The notes: generated by a model from the letters alone, not told the origin. A stretch of DNA of 17,729 bases from JBBTCJ01 sp038043285 (GCA_038043285.1 JBBTCJ010000038.1:1-17729); one strand, 5' to 3'. Shown: positions 8,113-14,636, counted from the first letter of the stretch. Program-made: numbers and translations.

Positions 8113-8715
8113 ATGAATCCGAGGAGACCTGTCATGGTTCGCACACGTTGGATCGCCCCACTCGTCGCCGCGCCGGTCGCCCTGGCGTGCGGGCTAGCGT
8201 TCGGCGGGCTGACCGGCTCCAAGCACGATTTTCGCAAGAAGGAATGGTCCGGCGGGGAAGGATGCGCCGCCTGCCACACCCCGCAGTCACCAACTCCGCC
8301 GCGTACGCCGCCGAAATGGGATCCCAACGCCGACTTGTCGCGCACCTTCGGAGCATCGCTGGCGCGGTCCAAGGCCGCCGGGATCGGGACCACGCTCTGT
8401 CTCCGCTGTCACGACGGAACCATCGCCCGCGAGACCGCCTCGGCGGCGACCGACCGCTTCCCGAATCTCGACAACCCCGCCCGGATCGACTCCGGACATC
8501 GCGGAAGTGATCATCCCGTCGGCATCGCCTACCCCAACGTCGATCGCGGATATCGACCAGCCTCCTCCGTCGTCGCCTCCGGAACCGTCACGCTGCCCGG
8601 CGGCAAGGTCGAATGCACGTCGTGCCATGATCCGCACGACATGTCCGGCGAGAAACACATGCTGGTTCGCGGCAACGCCCGCAGCGCCTTGTGCCTCACA
8701 TGCCACCGCAAGTAG
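8113..8715 (+). CDS. Tetraheme c-type cytochrome
   Basis: This encodes 200 residues. AGAGGTGA, overlapping the previous stop codon, provides a ribosome site about 7 nt before the ATG. Residues 9-32 form a signal peptide (basic VRTRW, then a hydrophobic APLVAAPVALACGLAFG). Four CxxCH motifs are present: CAACH at residue 51, CLRCH at 96, CTSCH at 168 and CLTCH at 194. The mature start GSKHDF, the motif CHTPQ, the segment LCLRCHDGTIA and the segment SDHPVGIAYP are all shared in arrangement with the first third of the larger upstream cytochrome (NSKHDL, CHTPHN, MCLSCHDGSIA, DDHPIGFRY). The two genes therefore probably arose by duplication of one module. Operon position suggests it works with the larger cytochrome, perhaps as a smaller partner heme chain on one side of the barrel. 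Confidence 0.9.
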   Translation: MNPRRPVMVRTRWIAPLVAAPVALACGLAFGGLTGSKHDFRKKEWSGGEGCAACHTPQSPTPPRTPPKWDPNADLSRTFGASLARSKAAGIGTTLCLRCHDGTIARETASAATDRFPNLDNPARIDSGHRGSDHPVGIAYPNVDRGYRPASSVVASGTVTLPGGKVECTSCHDPHDMSGEKHMLVRGNARSALCLTCHRK

Positions 8716-8750
8716 GCCGACGTCCGATGGTCGCCCAGACGGTGCGGCGG

Positions 8751-8777
8751 CGCGACCGTCAGCGAGCGGCCCCATTG
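8751..8777 (+). repeat. Solitary dispersed repeat between cytochrome and second NHL gene
   Basis: CGCGACCGTCAGCGAGCGGC matches the repeat core with one change (AGGGAGCGG to AGCGAGCGG). It sits within the 152-bp gap of the operon, about 90 bp before the downstream ATG and in the same orientation as the copies at 176 and 5167. The rest of the gap shows nothing else recognisable. Confidence 0.6.
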
Positions 8778-8867
8778 TTAATTGCCGATTGTCAACCTCC
8801 TCCACGCCGCGACGCCGATCAGCGACTCCAATGCGAGAGAGCAAATGGCGTGCACGCGCCCGCTCCG

Positions 8868-9926
8868 ATGCGACGGTTCACCGGGATGGTATGGTGTGCG
8901 GTGCTCGTGGCCGGTTTCGTTTCTGCTTGTCGCGCGCCGAACCAAGCGCCGCAACTCGTTTACTTCCCCCCGCCGCCCGCGACGCCGCGAGTCGTGCATC
9001 TGAAATCCTTCAACGATTTGCGGGAACTCGTTCCACAATCCGCCCCGTCGTGGACTTCGTGGACCCGCGGGTCGACTCGCACCTTCGTGGGCACGCCGGC
9101 CGGGCTGGCCTACCATGCCGACACGCTCTACGTCTGCGACACGCAACTGAACGTGGTCCACGCATGGAACGTCGGGACCGGGACGGCGAGGCAGTTTGGC
9201 GCCGACGGCGAGACCCTTTCCAAGCCGGTGGCCGTGGCCGTCGGCGACGATGATCGAATCTTCGTGGCTGACACGGATCGCCGCGAAATTGCGGTCTTCG
9301 ATGGTGACGGTCGTCACGCGGCCCATTGGCGACCCCGCGCGGCCGAGGAGTTCCGCCCCATCGCCCTGTTCACCCGCGACGACCGCCTCCACGTCTGCGA
9401 CGCGGCGAACGACGAGGTTTGCGTGTTGTCGACCACCGACGGTTCGGTCATCCGGCGCTTCGGAGGAACCGGGAGCGAACTCGGCGCGTTTCACGCGCCC
9501 GCCGGCGTAGCCGTCGGCCATGACGGAACCGTCTTTGTGTCCGACATGCTGAACTCCCGCGTGCAGGCGCTGACCGGCGAAGGCCGTCCCTTGTTCCAAA
9601 TCGGGAAGCCCGGCAACCGCTTCGGCTGCATGGGCAAGCCGCGCCAGGTGGGCCTCACGCCGGGCGGCATCCTTTTCATTGCCGACGCCGAATTCGCCCA
9701 TGTCCAGGTCTACGACACGTCGGGTGAACTGTTGATGATGTTCGGCGGCCCCGACGGCGCGCCTGGATCGACGCCCATGCCGGTGGGCATAGCCGTTGCG
9801 ACGGAACTCCCGCCAACGCTGACGCGGCTGGTTCCCTCGGGCTTCCAGCCCACCTGCTTCGTGTTCGTCAGCAACACGATCGGGGCTTACCGCCTGAGCT
9901 TGTTCGCGGTGAACACCGGGCCGTAG
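8868..9926 (+). CDS. Second NHL-repeat beta-propeller lipoprotein
   Basis: This encodes 352 residues from the ATG at 8868. The frame is open upstream to 8691, but that extension runs through the dispersed repeat and would bury the signal peptide. A GTG at 8850 is the main alternative, and no strong Shine-Dalgarno sequence favours either. Residues 1-21 (MRRFTGMVWCAVLVAGFVSAC) are a lipoprotein signal with acceptor Cys21. The mature part contains propeller blades with the NHL pattern: LYVCDTQLNVVHAW, IFVADTDRREIAVFDGDGR, LHVCDAANDEVCVL, VFVSDMLNSRVQALTGEGR, LFIADAEFAHVQVYDTSGE. It shares blade pattern and operon membership with the NHL gene at 5117 and is probably a paralogue. Four cysteines lie in or near the blades (VCD twice, VCV, FGCM), more than in the first NHL protein, but no CxxCH motif occurs. 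Confidence 0.85.
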   Translation: MRRFTGMVWCAVLVAGFVSACRAPNQAPQLVYFPPPPATPRVVHLKSFNDLRELVPQSAPSWTSWTRGSTRTFVGTPAGLAYHADTLYVCDTQLNVVHAWNVGTGTARQFGADGETLSKPVAVAVGDDDRIFVADTDRREIAVFDGDGRHAAHWRPRAAEEFRPIALFTRDDRLHVCDAANDEVCVLSTTDGSVIRRFGGTGSELGAFHAPAGVAVGHDGTVFVSDMLNSRVQALTGEGRPLFQIGKPGNRFGCMGKPRQVGLTPGGILFIADAEFAHVQVYDTSGELLMMFGGPDGAPGSTPMPVGIAVATELPPTLTRLVPSGFQPTCFVFVSNTIGAYRLSLFAVNTGP

Positions 9927-10050
9927 CGCGGCGCTGCAAGACTTCCGTCGGTTTCAGAAGGAAGGTCGTCGTGCCGATGACCTTGCAGGCATCCGGCTTG
10001 ATCACCATCCGATGGGGTTACGGTCGGCGCCGCGATCGAGAGATTAGACC

Positions 10051-11112
10051 ATGCGACCCTGGCTTCGCCGCTCTGCCATGGCGATCGACAACCTCCGCTA
10101 CGCCTTCGGATCAGGCAAGCCTCAACTTGTCGCCAAGCTGACCCGCAACCACCTGCTGGCGCGCCTGGGGATGCAGCCGCCCCGGTCGCTGTGCGTGGCC
10201 GTCTCCTACCGCTGCAATCTAACATGTTCCCACTGCAGCGCGCGCTCGTTGGAGGACCGGGCGAGACCTCCGATGACTCTGGACCAGTACGCCGTGCTGG
10301 CGGATCAGGTGGAGCGCCTGGGGTTCTTTAACATCCAGTTCACGGGCGGCGAGCCGCTGCTTCGCACCGATCTCGAAACCATCATCGCCCGTTTCCACCC
10401 TCGCCGGAACTTCATCCTGGTCAGCACCAACGCAACCTTGCTGGACGCGGATCGAATCAAACGGCTCAAAGACGCCGGCGTCGACGTGCTCAGCGTTTCA
10501 CTCGACAGCTCGGACGAATCCGTCCACGACGCGTTTCGAGGAATGCGCGGCGCGTGGGGCCGAACGCTCCATGCCGTCAAGCTCGCACTCCGCTCAGGGA
10601 TGAAGGTGTCCCTCAGCACCGTGGTCACGCATCAGAACGTCCGCTCCGCCGACCTGGAGGCGCTCGCCCGGCTGACTCGCTCGCTGGGATGCGGGATGCA
10701 ACTTAATTGGGCCTGTCCGGTCGGCGCCTGGGCCGGCAACCGCGAGGCACGATTGTCGGAGGAAGACATGCGGGAACTCTTCGCATTCCTCGAGCGGCAT
10801 CATCATGCCCGAACCGATTTCGACGGCAACTACCGACATCGGGGTTGCCCGGCCGTCAAGGAGATGATGTACCTTACCGTGCAGGGCGACTTTCTCCCTT
10901 GCGCGTTCATCCCCATCAGTTACGGCAACGTCACCGAGGAGCCGCTGGAGGTTGTGCGCCAACGGGCGCTGCAGGATCCAACGTACCAGCGCTATTGGAA
11001 CCGGTGTCTGTCAGCCAACAACGATACGTTCTACGAGAATTACCTGCGACCCACCTTCGGCTCGCGGTCTCCTCTGCCGTCCGAGCGTCTCAGCGGCCCA
11101 GCCTTCGCGTGA
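10051..11112 (+). CDS. Radical SAM protein with SPASM-like C-terminus
   Basis: This encodes 353 residues. CNLTCSHC (Cys55, Cys59, Cys62) is the canonical CxxxCxxC motif binding the 4Fe-4S cluster that cleaves S-adenosylmethionine. FTGGEPLLR at 97-105 contributes to SAM binding. VSLDSSDESVHDAFRG around 149-164 is characteristic of the peptide-modifying or heme-related branch (PqqE/NirJ-like). C-terminal Cys222, Cys266, Cys284 and Cys319 (RGCPAVKEMMYLTVQGDFLPC, then YGNV) resemble a SPASM or twitch auxiliary cluster site. The gene follows the second NHL gene by 124 nt on the same strand and may be the last cistron of the cytochrome operon. Its substrate is not evident. Options are modification of a peptide or of a cluster protein, or a heme-pathway step. 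The ribosome site is weak (GAGAG about 10 nt before ATG). Confidence 0.85.
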   Translation: MRPWLRRSAMAIDNLRYAFGSGKPQLVAKLTRNHLLARLGMQPPRSLCVAVSYRCNLTCSHCSARSLEDRARPPMTLDQYAVLADQVERLGFFNIQFTGGEPLLRTDLETIIARFHPRRNFILVSTNATLLDADRIKRLKDAGVDVLSVSLDSSDESVHDAFRGMRGAWGRTLHAVKLALRSGMKVSLSTVVTHQNVRSADLEALARLTRSLGCGMQLNWACPVGAWAGNREARLSEEDMRELFAFLERHHHARTDFDGNYRHRGCPAVKEMMYLTVQGDFLPCAFIPISYGNVTEEPLEVVRQRALQDPTYQRYWNRCLSANNDTFYENYLRPTFGSRSPLPSERLSGPAFA

Positions 11113-11154
11113 GTCGCGCAGCATCCTCCGCGCCCGGCGTTTTTCCCCGGAACG

Positions 11155-12624
11155 CTATCGCCGCCGCGAGCGTGATCCGGTCCATCGCACCCACGCCAGG
11201 CCCGCGAACATGAGCGGCAGAATCGCACCCAGTCCGAAACCACACCGGCGCGGTCCGCCACCGGTTCCACCGTCGTCACCGGTGTCGCAGGCATCGCCGA
11301 GGCCGTCGCCGTCTTCGTCGGCCTGGTCGGCGTTGGAATCGGACGGACAGTTGTCATCATCGTCGCCGACTCCATCTCCGTCTTGATCGCCTTCGCACAC
11401 GTCGCCGATGCCGTCTTCATCCGCGTCGGCCTGATCGGCGTTGGCATCGTTGGGGCAGTTGTCGCAGGCGCCATAGACGCCGTCGCCATCGGTGTCGGCG
11501 GGTTCGGGGTCGTCGTCTCCGGGGCACAGATCACACTCATCGCCCGCGCCATCGCCGTCGGTGTCGGCCTGGTCGTCGTTGGCGGCATCCGGACAGTTGT
11601 CGCAAACGTCGCCCACGCCGTCGCCGTCCGCGTCGGCCTGATCATAGTTCGCGTCGTTGGGGCAGTTGTCGCAGACGTCGCCGATGCAGTCACGGTCGCC
11701 GTCCTCTTGAAGCGGGTTGGAATCCCCCGGGCAATTGTCGCAGTCGTCGCGCAAGCCGTCGCCGTCGGTGTCCGTCCCCAAAGAGAATCGCGGCGGAAGC
11801 ACCCCGTGCCGGGCCAACTGCTCCTCCTCGAGCGTGAGCACCCACTTGCATTCGCTGGTCTGGGCCACACGCGTCAACCCCGCGAAGAAATTGCTCGACG
11901 ATCGAGGAACGATCACGCCCGGAAAATTGGCCAGCGGTTCGTTGGCGTTGATGGTCTGGACCTCGCAGCCCTGGTTGTCAAAAAGCCAGGGAACTCCGCT
12001 GGACACGAATTGCAACTCCATCCCATAGTCTTGGCCGTTGAGGATGATGGTCGACTCATTCGCCGCGCTGATAAACGTGAACATGGGCACGACCGGCAAC
12101 GTCGAATCGAACGTCCCGCCGTCCGCGGACGTCTGACGGATGGTCATCGAGCCTGGGGTGATCGGCGTTCCTCCGACGTACGACTCCACGTACACGTACC
12201 ACTGTGTCTCCTGACCGTTGACGACCACGGTGATCGGCTCGGAGCCGGCGAGGTTCAGGACGACCAGCTCGATGGCCACGGTCGCCTCGCTGCCCACGCC
12301 GTTGAGAGCTGCGTCCTCGGTCCGCTGGATGACGGTGTCGGTGTCGCCGAACACGCCGGTGTCGCCGATCGGCACGCCGACGAACTCAATCCGCCCGGTG
12401 AAAGGTTCCGAACCGGCGCCGAAGAAATCCGCCGGAATGGGGTTGTCGGCAAAGTCCTGGTAGGTCTGTCCTCCGCCGCTCACGGTCACCCAGATGTCGG
12501 ATCCCGCGGCGATGGTGGTCTGGGCCATGGAAGGCTTTGCGGCCGCCGTGAGAACCAAGGCTGACAGTGCGGCGGCGAAGGTCAAACGCTGCGCGCGGGA
12601 CGTAGACCGTATCGGCTGACTCAT
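11155..12624 (-). CDS. Secreted thrombospondin type 3 repeat protein with C-terminal anchor
   Basis: This encodes 489 residues. The ATG at 12624 has AGAGGAA upstream; an in-frame ATG at 12663 would precede the signal peptide by 13 residues and lacks support. Residues 1-34 are a signal peptide (RAQRL, hydrophobic core, PSMA before QTT). Residues 35-282 form a beta-rich region of no recognised family. Residues 283-452 hold about six acidic thrombospondin type 3 repeats (DTDGDG...DNCP, with DNCPNDAN twice), which bind calcium through Asp side chains. The tail after a GTGGG linker is RRCGFGLG, a hydrophobic helix LPLMFAGLAWV, then RSRRR, which has the three-part form of a protein-sorting tag. It is probably displayed on the cell surface or exported. 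It is convergent with the radical SAM gene, with a 42-bp gap and no clear terminator. Confidence 0.85.
   Translation of the reverse strand: MSQPIRSTSRAQRLTFAAALSALVLTAAAKPSMAQTTIAAGSDIWVTVSGGGQTYQDFADNPIPADFFGAGSEPFTGRIEFVGVPIGDTGVFGDTDTVIQRTEDAALNGVGSEATVAIELVVLNLAGSEPITVVVNGQETQWYVYVESYVGGTPITPGSMTIRQTSADGGTFDSTLPVVPMFTFISAANESTIILNGQDYGMELQFVSSGVPWLFDNQGCEVQTINANEPLANFPGVIVPRSSSNFFAGLTRVAQTSECKWVLTLEEEQLARHGVLPPRFSLGTDTDGDGLRDDCDNCPGDSNPLQEDGDRDCIGDVCDNCPNDANYDQADADGDGVGDVCDNCPDAANDDQADTDGDGAGDECDLCPGDDDPEPADTDGDGVYGACDNCPNDANADQADADEDGIGDVCEGDQDGDGVGDDDDNCPSDSNADQADEDGDGLGDACDTGDDGGTGGGPRRCGFGLGAILPLMFAGLAWVRWTGSRSRRR
11269..11778 (-). repeat. In-gene repeats encoding thrombospondin type 3 units
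   Basis: DNA-level near-repeats encode the successive DxDGDG/DNCP calcium-binding units. They create long spurious frames on the opposite strand (valine- and alanine-rich), which should not be annotated as genes. Confidence 0.7.
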
Positions 12625-12798
12625 GGCATGGATTCCTCTTGATTGGGTTGATGCTACTATCAACGTTGACAGACGCTCTCCGGCCCGACCCCGCCGCGGT
12701 GGACAGGGTTCTTTCCCAAGATCGGCCGGAGGCTCCGAAAAAGCTCAATGAAAACCTGATGGTCCCGGTTACAAAACGAGGGGCGCGTAGAGGGACAG

Positions 12799-12872
12799 CG
12801 AACCCATTTTTGCGAGGGCGTTTCGCGGGTGATCGGCGTTTTCGGGGCGGCGAAGGGGGAAAAATGGGTTCG
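12799..12872. repeat. Perfect 13-bp inverted repeat with 48-nt loop
   Basis: CGAACCCATTTTT at 12799-12811 is exactly complementary to AAAAATGGGTTCG at 12860-12872. The loop is GC-rich (CGGGGCGGCG). It could form a long hairpin or be the ends of a small non-autonomous element. No target-site duplication was seen. Confidence 0.7.
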
Positions 12873-12939
12873 TTTGGTTTTTTTTCGCGCGCTGCGGCGC
12901 GGGAGCGGATGAAGGGCGTAGAGCGAACGCGGAATGCCC

Positions 12940-12964
12940 ATCCGTACCTTGACCGTGAGGGATG
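12940..12964 (+). repeat. Degenerate dispersed repeat
   Basis: ATCCGTACCTTGACCGTGAG followed by GGATG matches the solitary repeat at 176-200 with three changes (ACCGCG to ACCTTG, and AGC to ATG at the end). Confidence 0.5.
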
Positions 12965-13029
12965 GGGCGGAGGGAATGCGGAATGAAAACAAGGGGACAT
13001 CGTCGCTCACCACCGGCGCCCGGCTGACC

Positions 13030-13216
13030 CGCCGCCAGCCGCGGGCCTCCCACCTATATAACTTCGCGCGTGATCGCTGTTGGTGCGTTGGGAAGCGAGC
13101 GCCCGCGCCGGGCACGGCTGAGGGGTCGGGCACGCTTGTTTTTTGGGGTAATACTGTTGCGGCGACCCGAGGGTTTCCGGCTTTGCAGGCCGCTCCCTGA
13201 CGGTCACGGTACGGAT
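13030..13216 (+). repeat. Composite repeat leader, copy A
   Basis: These 187 bp recur at 14220-14405 with about six or seven substitutions and one missing T. The copy runs from GCCGCCAGCCGCGGGCCTC through CACCTATATAACTTCGCGCG and a GCCCGCGCCGGGC hairpin to the first array unit CTGACGGTCACGGTACGGAT. Neither strand carries a believable gene. The match breaks off sharply at both ends. Confidence 0.9.
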
Positions 13217-13348
13217 AGAGGAAGAAACGGCATCCGTTCTCTGACGGTCGCGGTACGGATAGAGGAAGAAACGGCATCCGTTCTCTGACGGTCGCGGTAC
13301 GGATAGAGGAAGAAACGGCATCCGTTCTCTGACGGGCGCGGTACGGAT
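13197..13348 (+). repeat. Tandem array A, 44-bp period
   Basis: Four units start at 13197, 13241, 13285 and 13329, exactly 44 bp apart. Each has the core CTGACGGTCGCGGTACGGAT and, between cores, the constant linker AGAGGAAGAAACGGCATCCG followed by TTCT. The first core is GGTCACGG and the last is GGGCGCGG. The linkers are identical, so this is a tandem repeat and not a CRISPR array. Confidence 0.92.
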
Positions 13349-13422
13349 CGGCAGCTTGCGACCGGCAGTGCCGAATCAAAAAGACCCCATCACTCAGCCG
13401 GGGAAACGGGGAGAAAACATAC

Positions 13423-13428
13423 TATAAT
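13423..13428 (+). promoter_or_regulatory. Possible -10 box of the DUF2703 gene
   Basis: A perfect TATAAT lies 65 bp before the ATG at 13493, in a short A-rich stretch (GAGAAAACATAC) that stands out from the GC-rich surroundings. No good -35 hexamer is present at 16-18 nt, so any promoter here would be activator- or context-dependent. Confidence 0.45.
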
Positions 13429-13492
13429 GTCTTCGTTTCGGTCCCCCGCCGGGCGGCTGGACGAACCGAAGAGCCGTAAAGGAGATTGCGAG

Positions 13493-14140
13493 ATGTATCG
13501 ATGCCATAACATTGCGTGGCCGGTGTCGGCCTTGACAGCCTGTTGCGCCGCCGGGGGCTGTGCAAGCCCCGGAGGAGGTCAGACAGACACGCCGCACATG
13601 ATCGTGCGTCCGCTGGTGGTCGAACTGCTGGCCGTGGATCTTTCGACGTGCGGCCGGTGCACGGGTACGGATCGCAACATCGAGGCCGTGGTGCGTGAAC
13701 TGCGTTCGGGTTTTGCGCAGGCCGGCGTGGATCTGCAATTTCGCAAGACTGTCGTGCAAACGGCGGAACAGGCCGTGGCATTGCGTCTTCGTTCGTCGCC
13801 AACGGTTCGGATCAACGGTCGGGACGTCCCGATTGAACTGCGCGAATCGCGTTGCGGCGACTGTGGTTCGCTCGCCGGCGGGAAATCCTGCGCCGTCGAC
13901 TGCCGGGTCTGGGTCTGGCAGGGACGTGAGTTCACCGAAGCCCCAAAGGGTCTCATCGTCGACGCCGTCGTGCGTGCCTATCCAACCGCGTTTGACCCAT
14001 CGCCGACGCCGATGAACGAGCCTTTCGAGCTTTCGGATAACTTGAAGCGGTTTTTCGCGGCGCGTGCCGGCAGCGCCACCGTTGGGGGGCGTCTGCGCAG
14101 CGCCGGTTCGGAGTCAATGACCGAGGTTGTTTCCGAGTGA
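13493..14140 (+). CDS. DUF2703-type cysteine-rich thioredoxin-like lipoprotein
   Basis: This encodes 215 residues. AAAGGAG lies 9 nt before the ATG at 13493; an in-frame ATG at 13427 would overlap the -10 box and put 22 residues ahead of the signal. Residues 8-23 (AWPVSALTACCAAGGC) form a lipoprotein signal with Cys23. The mature protein starts its fold with VVELLAVDLSTCGRC, where Cys53 and Cys56 form a CxxC at the thioredoxin active-site position. SSPTVRINGRDVP at 101-113 supplies the cis-proline (Pro103). A Cys cluster follows (Cys121, Cys124, Cys133, Cys137) and then CRVWVWQGREFTEAPKGLI. This pattern matches the DUF2703 family, whose biochemical role is unknown; thiol redox or metal(loid) binding is plausible. 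The gene stands alone between two composite repeat elements. Confidence 0.85.
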   Translation: MYRCHNIAWPVSALTACCAAGGCASPGGGQTDTPHMIVRPLVVELLAVDLSTCGRCTGTDRNIEAVVRELRSGFAQAGVDLQFRKTVVQTAEQAVALRLRSSPTVRINGRDVPIELRESRCGDCGSLAGGKSCAVDCRVWVWQGREFTEAPKGLIVDAVVRAYPTAFDPSPTPMNEPFELSDNLKRFFAARAGSATVGGRLRSAGSESMTEVVSE

Positions 14141-14157
14141 ATGCAAGTTTCATCGAT

Positions 14158-14184
14158 GAAGAAACGGCATCCGTTGTCTGACGG
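14158..14184 (+). repeat. Isolated array fragment after the DUF2703 gene
   Basis: GAAGAAACGGCATCCGTT followed by GTCTGACGG is one linker plus the first bases of a core, lying 18 bp after the stop codon and ahead of leader copy B. It suggests a decayed third array unit or an insertion footprint. Confidence 0.7.
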
Positions 14185-14219
14185 CCCGCTGAAAAACCGT
14201 AGCGCCGGCCCCTTGCGGG

Positions 14220-14405
14220 CGCCGCCAGCCGCGGGCCTCTCACCTATATAACTTCGCGCGTGATCGCTGTTGGTGCGTTGGGAAGCGAGCGCCCGCGCCG
14301 GGCACGGCTGAGGGGTCGGGCACGCTTGTTTTTGGGGTAACACTGTTGCGGTGACCCACGGGTTTCCGGTTTTGCAGGCCGCTCCCTGACGGTCACGGTA
14401 CGGAT
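14220..14405 (+). repeat. Composite repeat leader, copy B
   Basis: This is the second copy of the sequence at 13030-13216, in the same orientation, about 96 percent identical by eye. It is followed by its own tandem array. The 14141-14636 gap contains only this element, its array and the fragment at 14158. Confidence 0.9.
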
Positions 14406-14575
14406 TAAGAAAAGACACCGCTCCATACGGTCGCGGTACGGATGGAGGAAGAAGCGGCATCCGTTCTCTGACGGTCGCGGTACGGAAAGAGGAAGAAGCG
14501 GCGTCCGTTCTCTGACGGTCGCGGTACGGAAAGAGGAAGAAACGGCGGCCGCTTCCTGACGGGCGCGGTACGGAT
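14386..14575 (+). repeat. Tandem array B, mostly 44-bp period
   Basis: Five units start at 14386, 14424, 14468, 14512 and 14556. The first interval is 38 bp with a divergent linker, and the others are 44 bp. As in array A, the first core is GGTCACGG and the last is GGGCGCGG. The shared internal order means both arrays descend from one ancestral element that then changed copy number. Confidence 0.9.
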
Positions 14576-14636
14576 CGAAACGGCGACCAATTCGTCAGAG
14601 GCCCGGGACGGAATGCCCGTTCGGTGACCCGAAGAA

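Larger units (their letters stand above)
12664..13029. other. Gene-free region upstream of the composite repeat
   Basis: No convincing gene lies here. It contains a perfect 13-bp inverted repeat (12799-12811 and 12860-12872) and a degenerate dispersed repeat (12940-12964). Frames through it on either strand give arginine- and proline-rich translations with no family pattern. A promoter for the minus-strand gene at 12624 would be expected near 12640-12700 but none was clear. Confidence 0.6.

Noticed and set aside
8691..8867. Longer start for the second NHL protein
   Set aside because: The extension overlaps the cytochrome gene, crosses the dispersed repeat and would place 59 residues ahead of a complete lipoprotein signal.
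11383..12564. 393-residue valine- and alanine-rich frame on the plus strand
   Set aside because: It mirrors the thrombospondin repeats of the minus-strand gene; its repetitive AVAVGVG pattern is a by-product of DGDG codons.
13076..13145. GCCCGCGCCGGGC hairpin followed by a T run as a terminator
   Set aside because: The T run is separated from the stem by about 30 nt and is followed by GGGG, and the same sequence is part of the composite repeat leader, not placed at the end of a gene.
13197..14575. CRISPR-like arrays with regular 44-bp spacing
   Set aside because: The segments between the repeated cores are near-identical to each other, so they are not spacers, and no cas gene is present.
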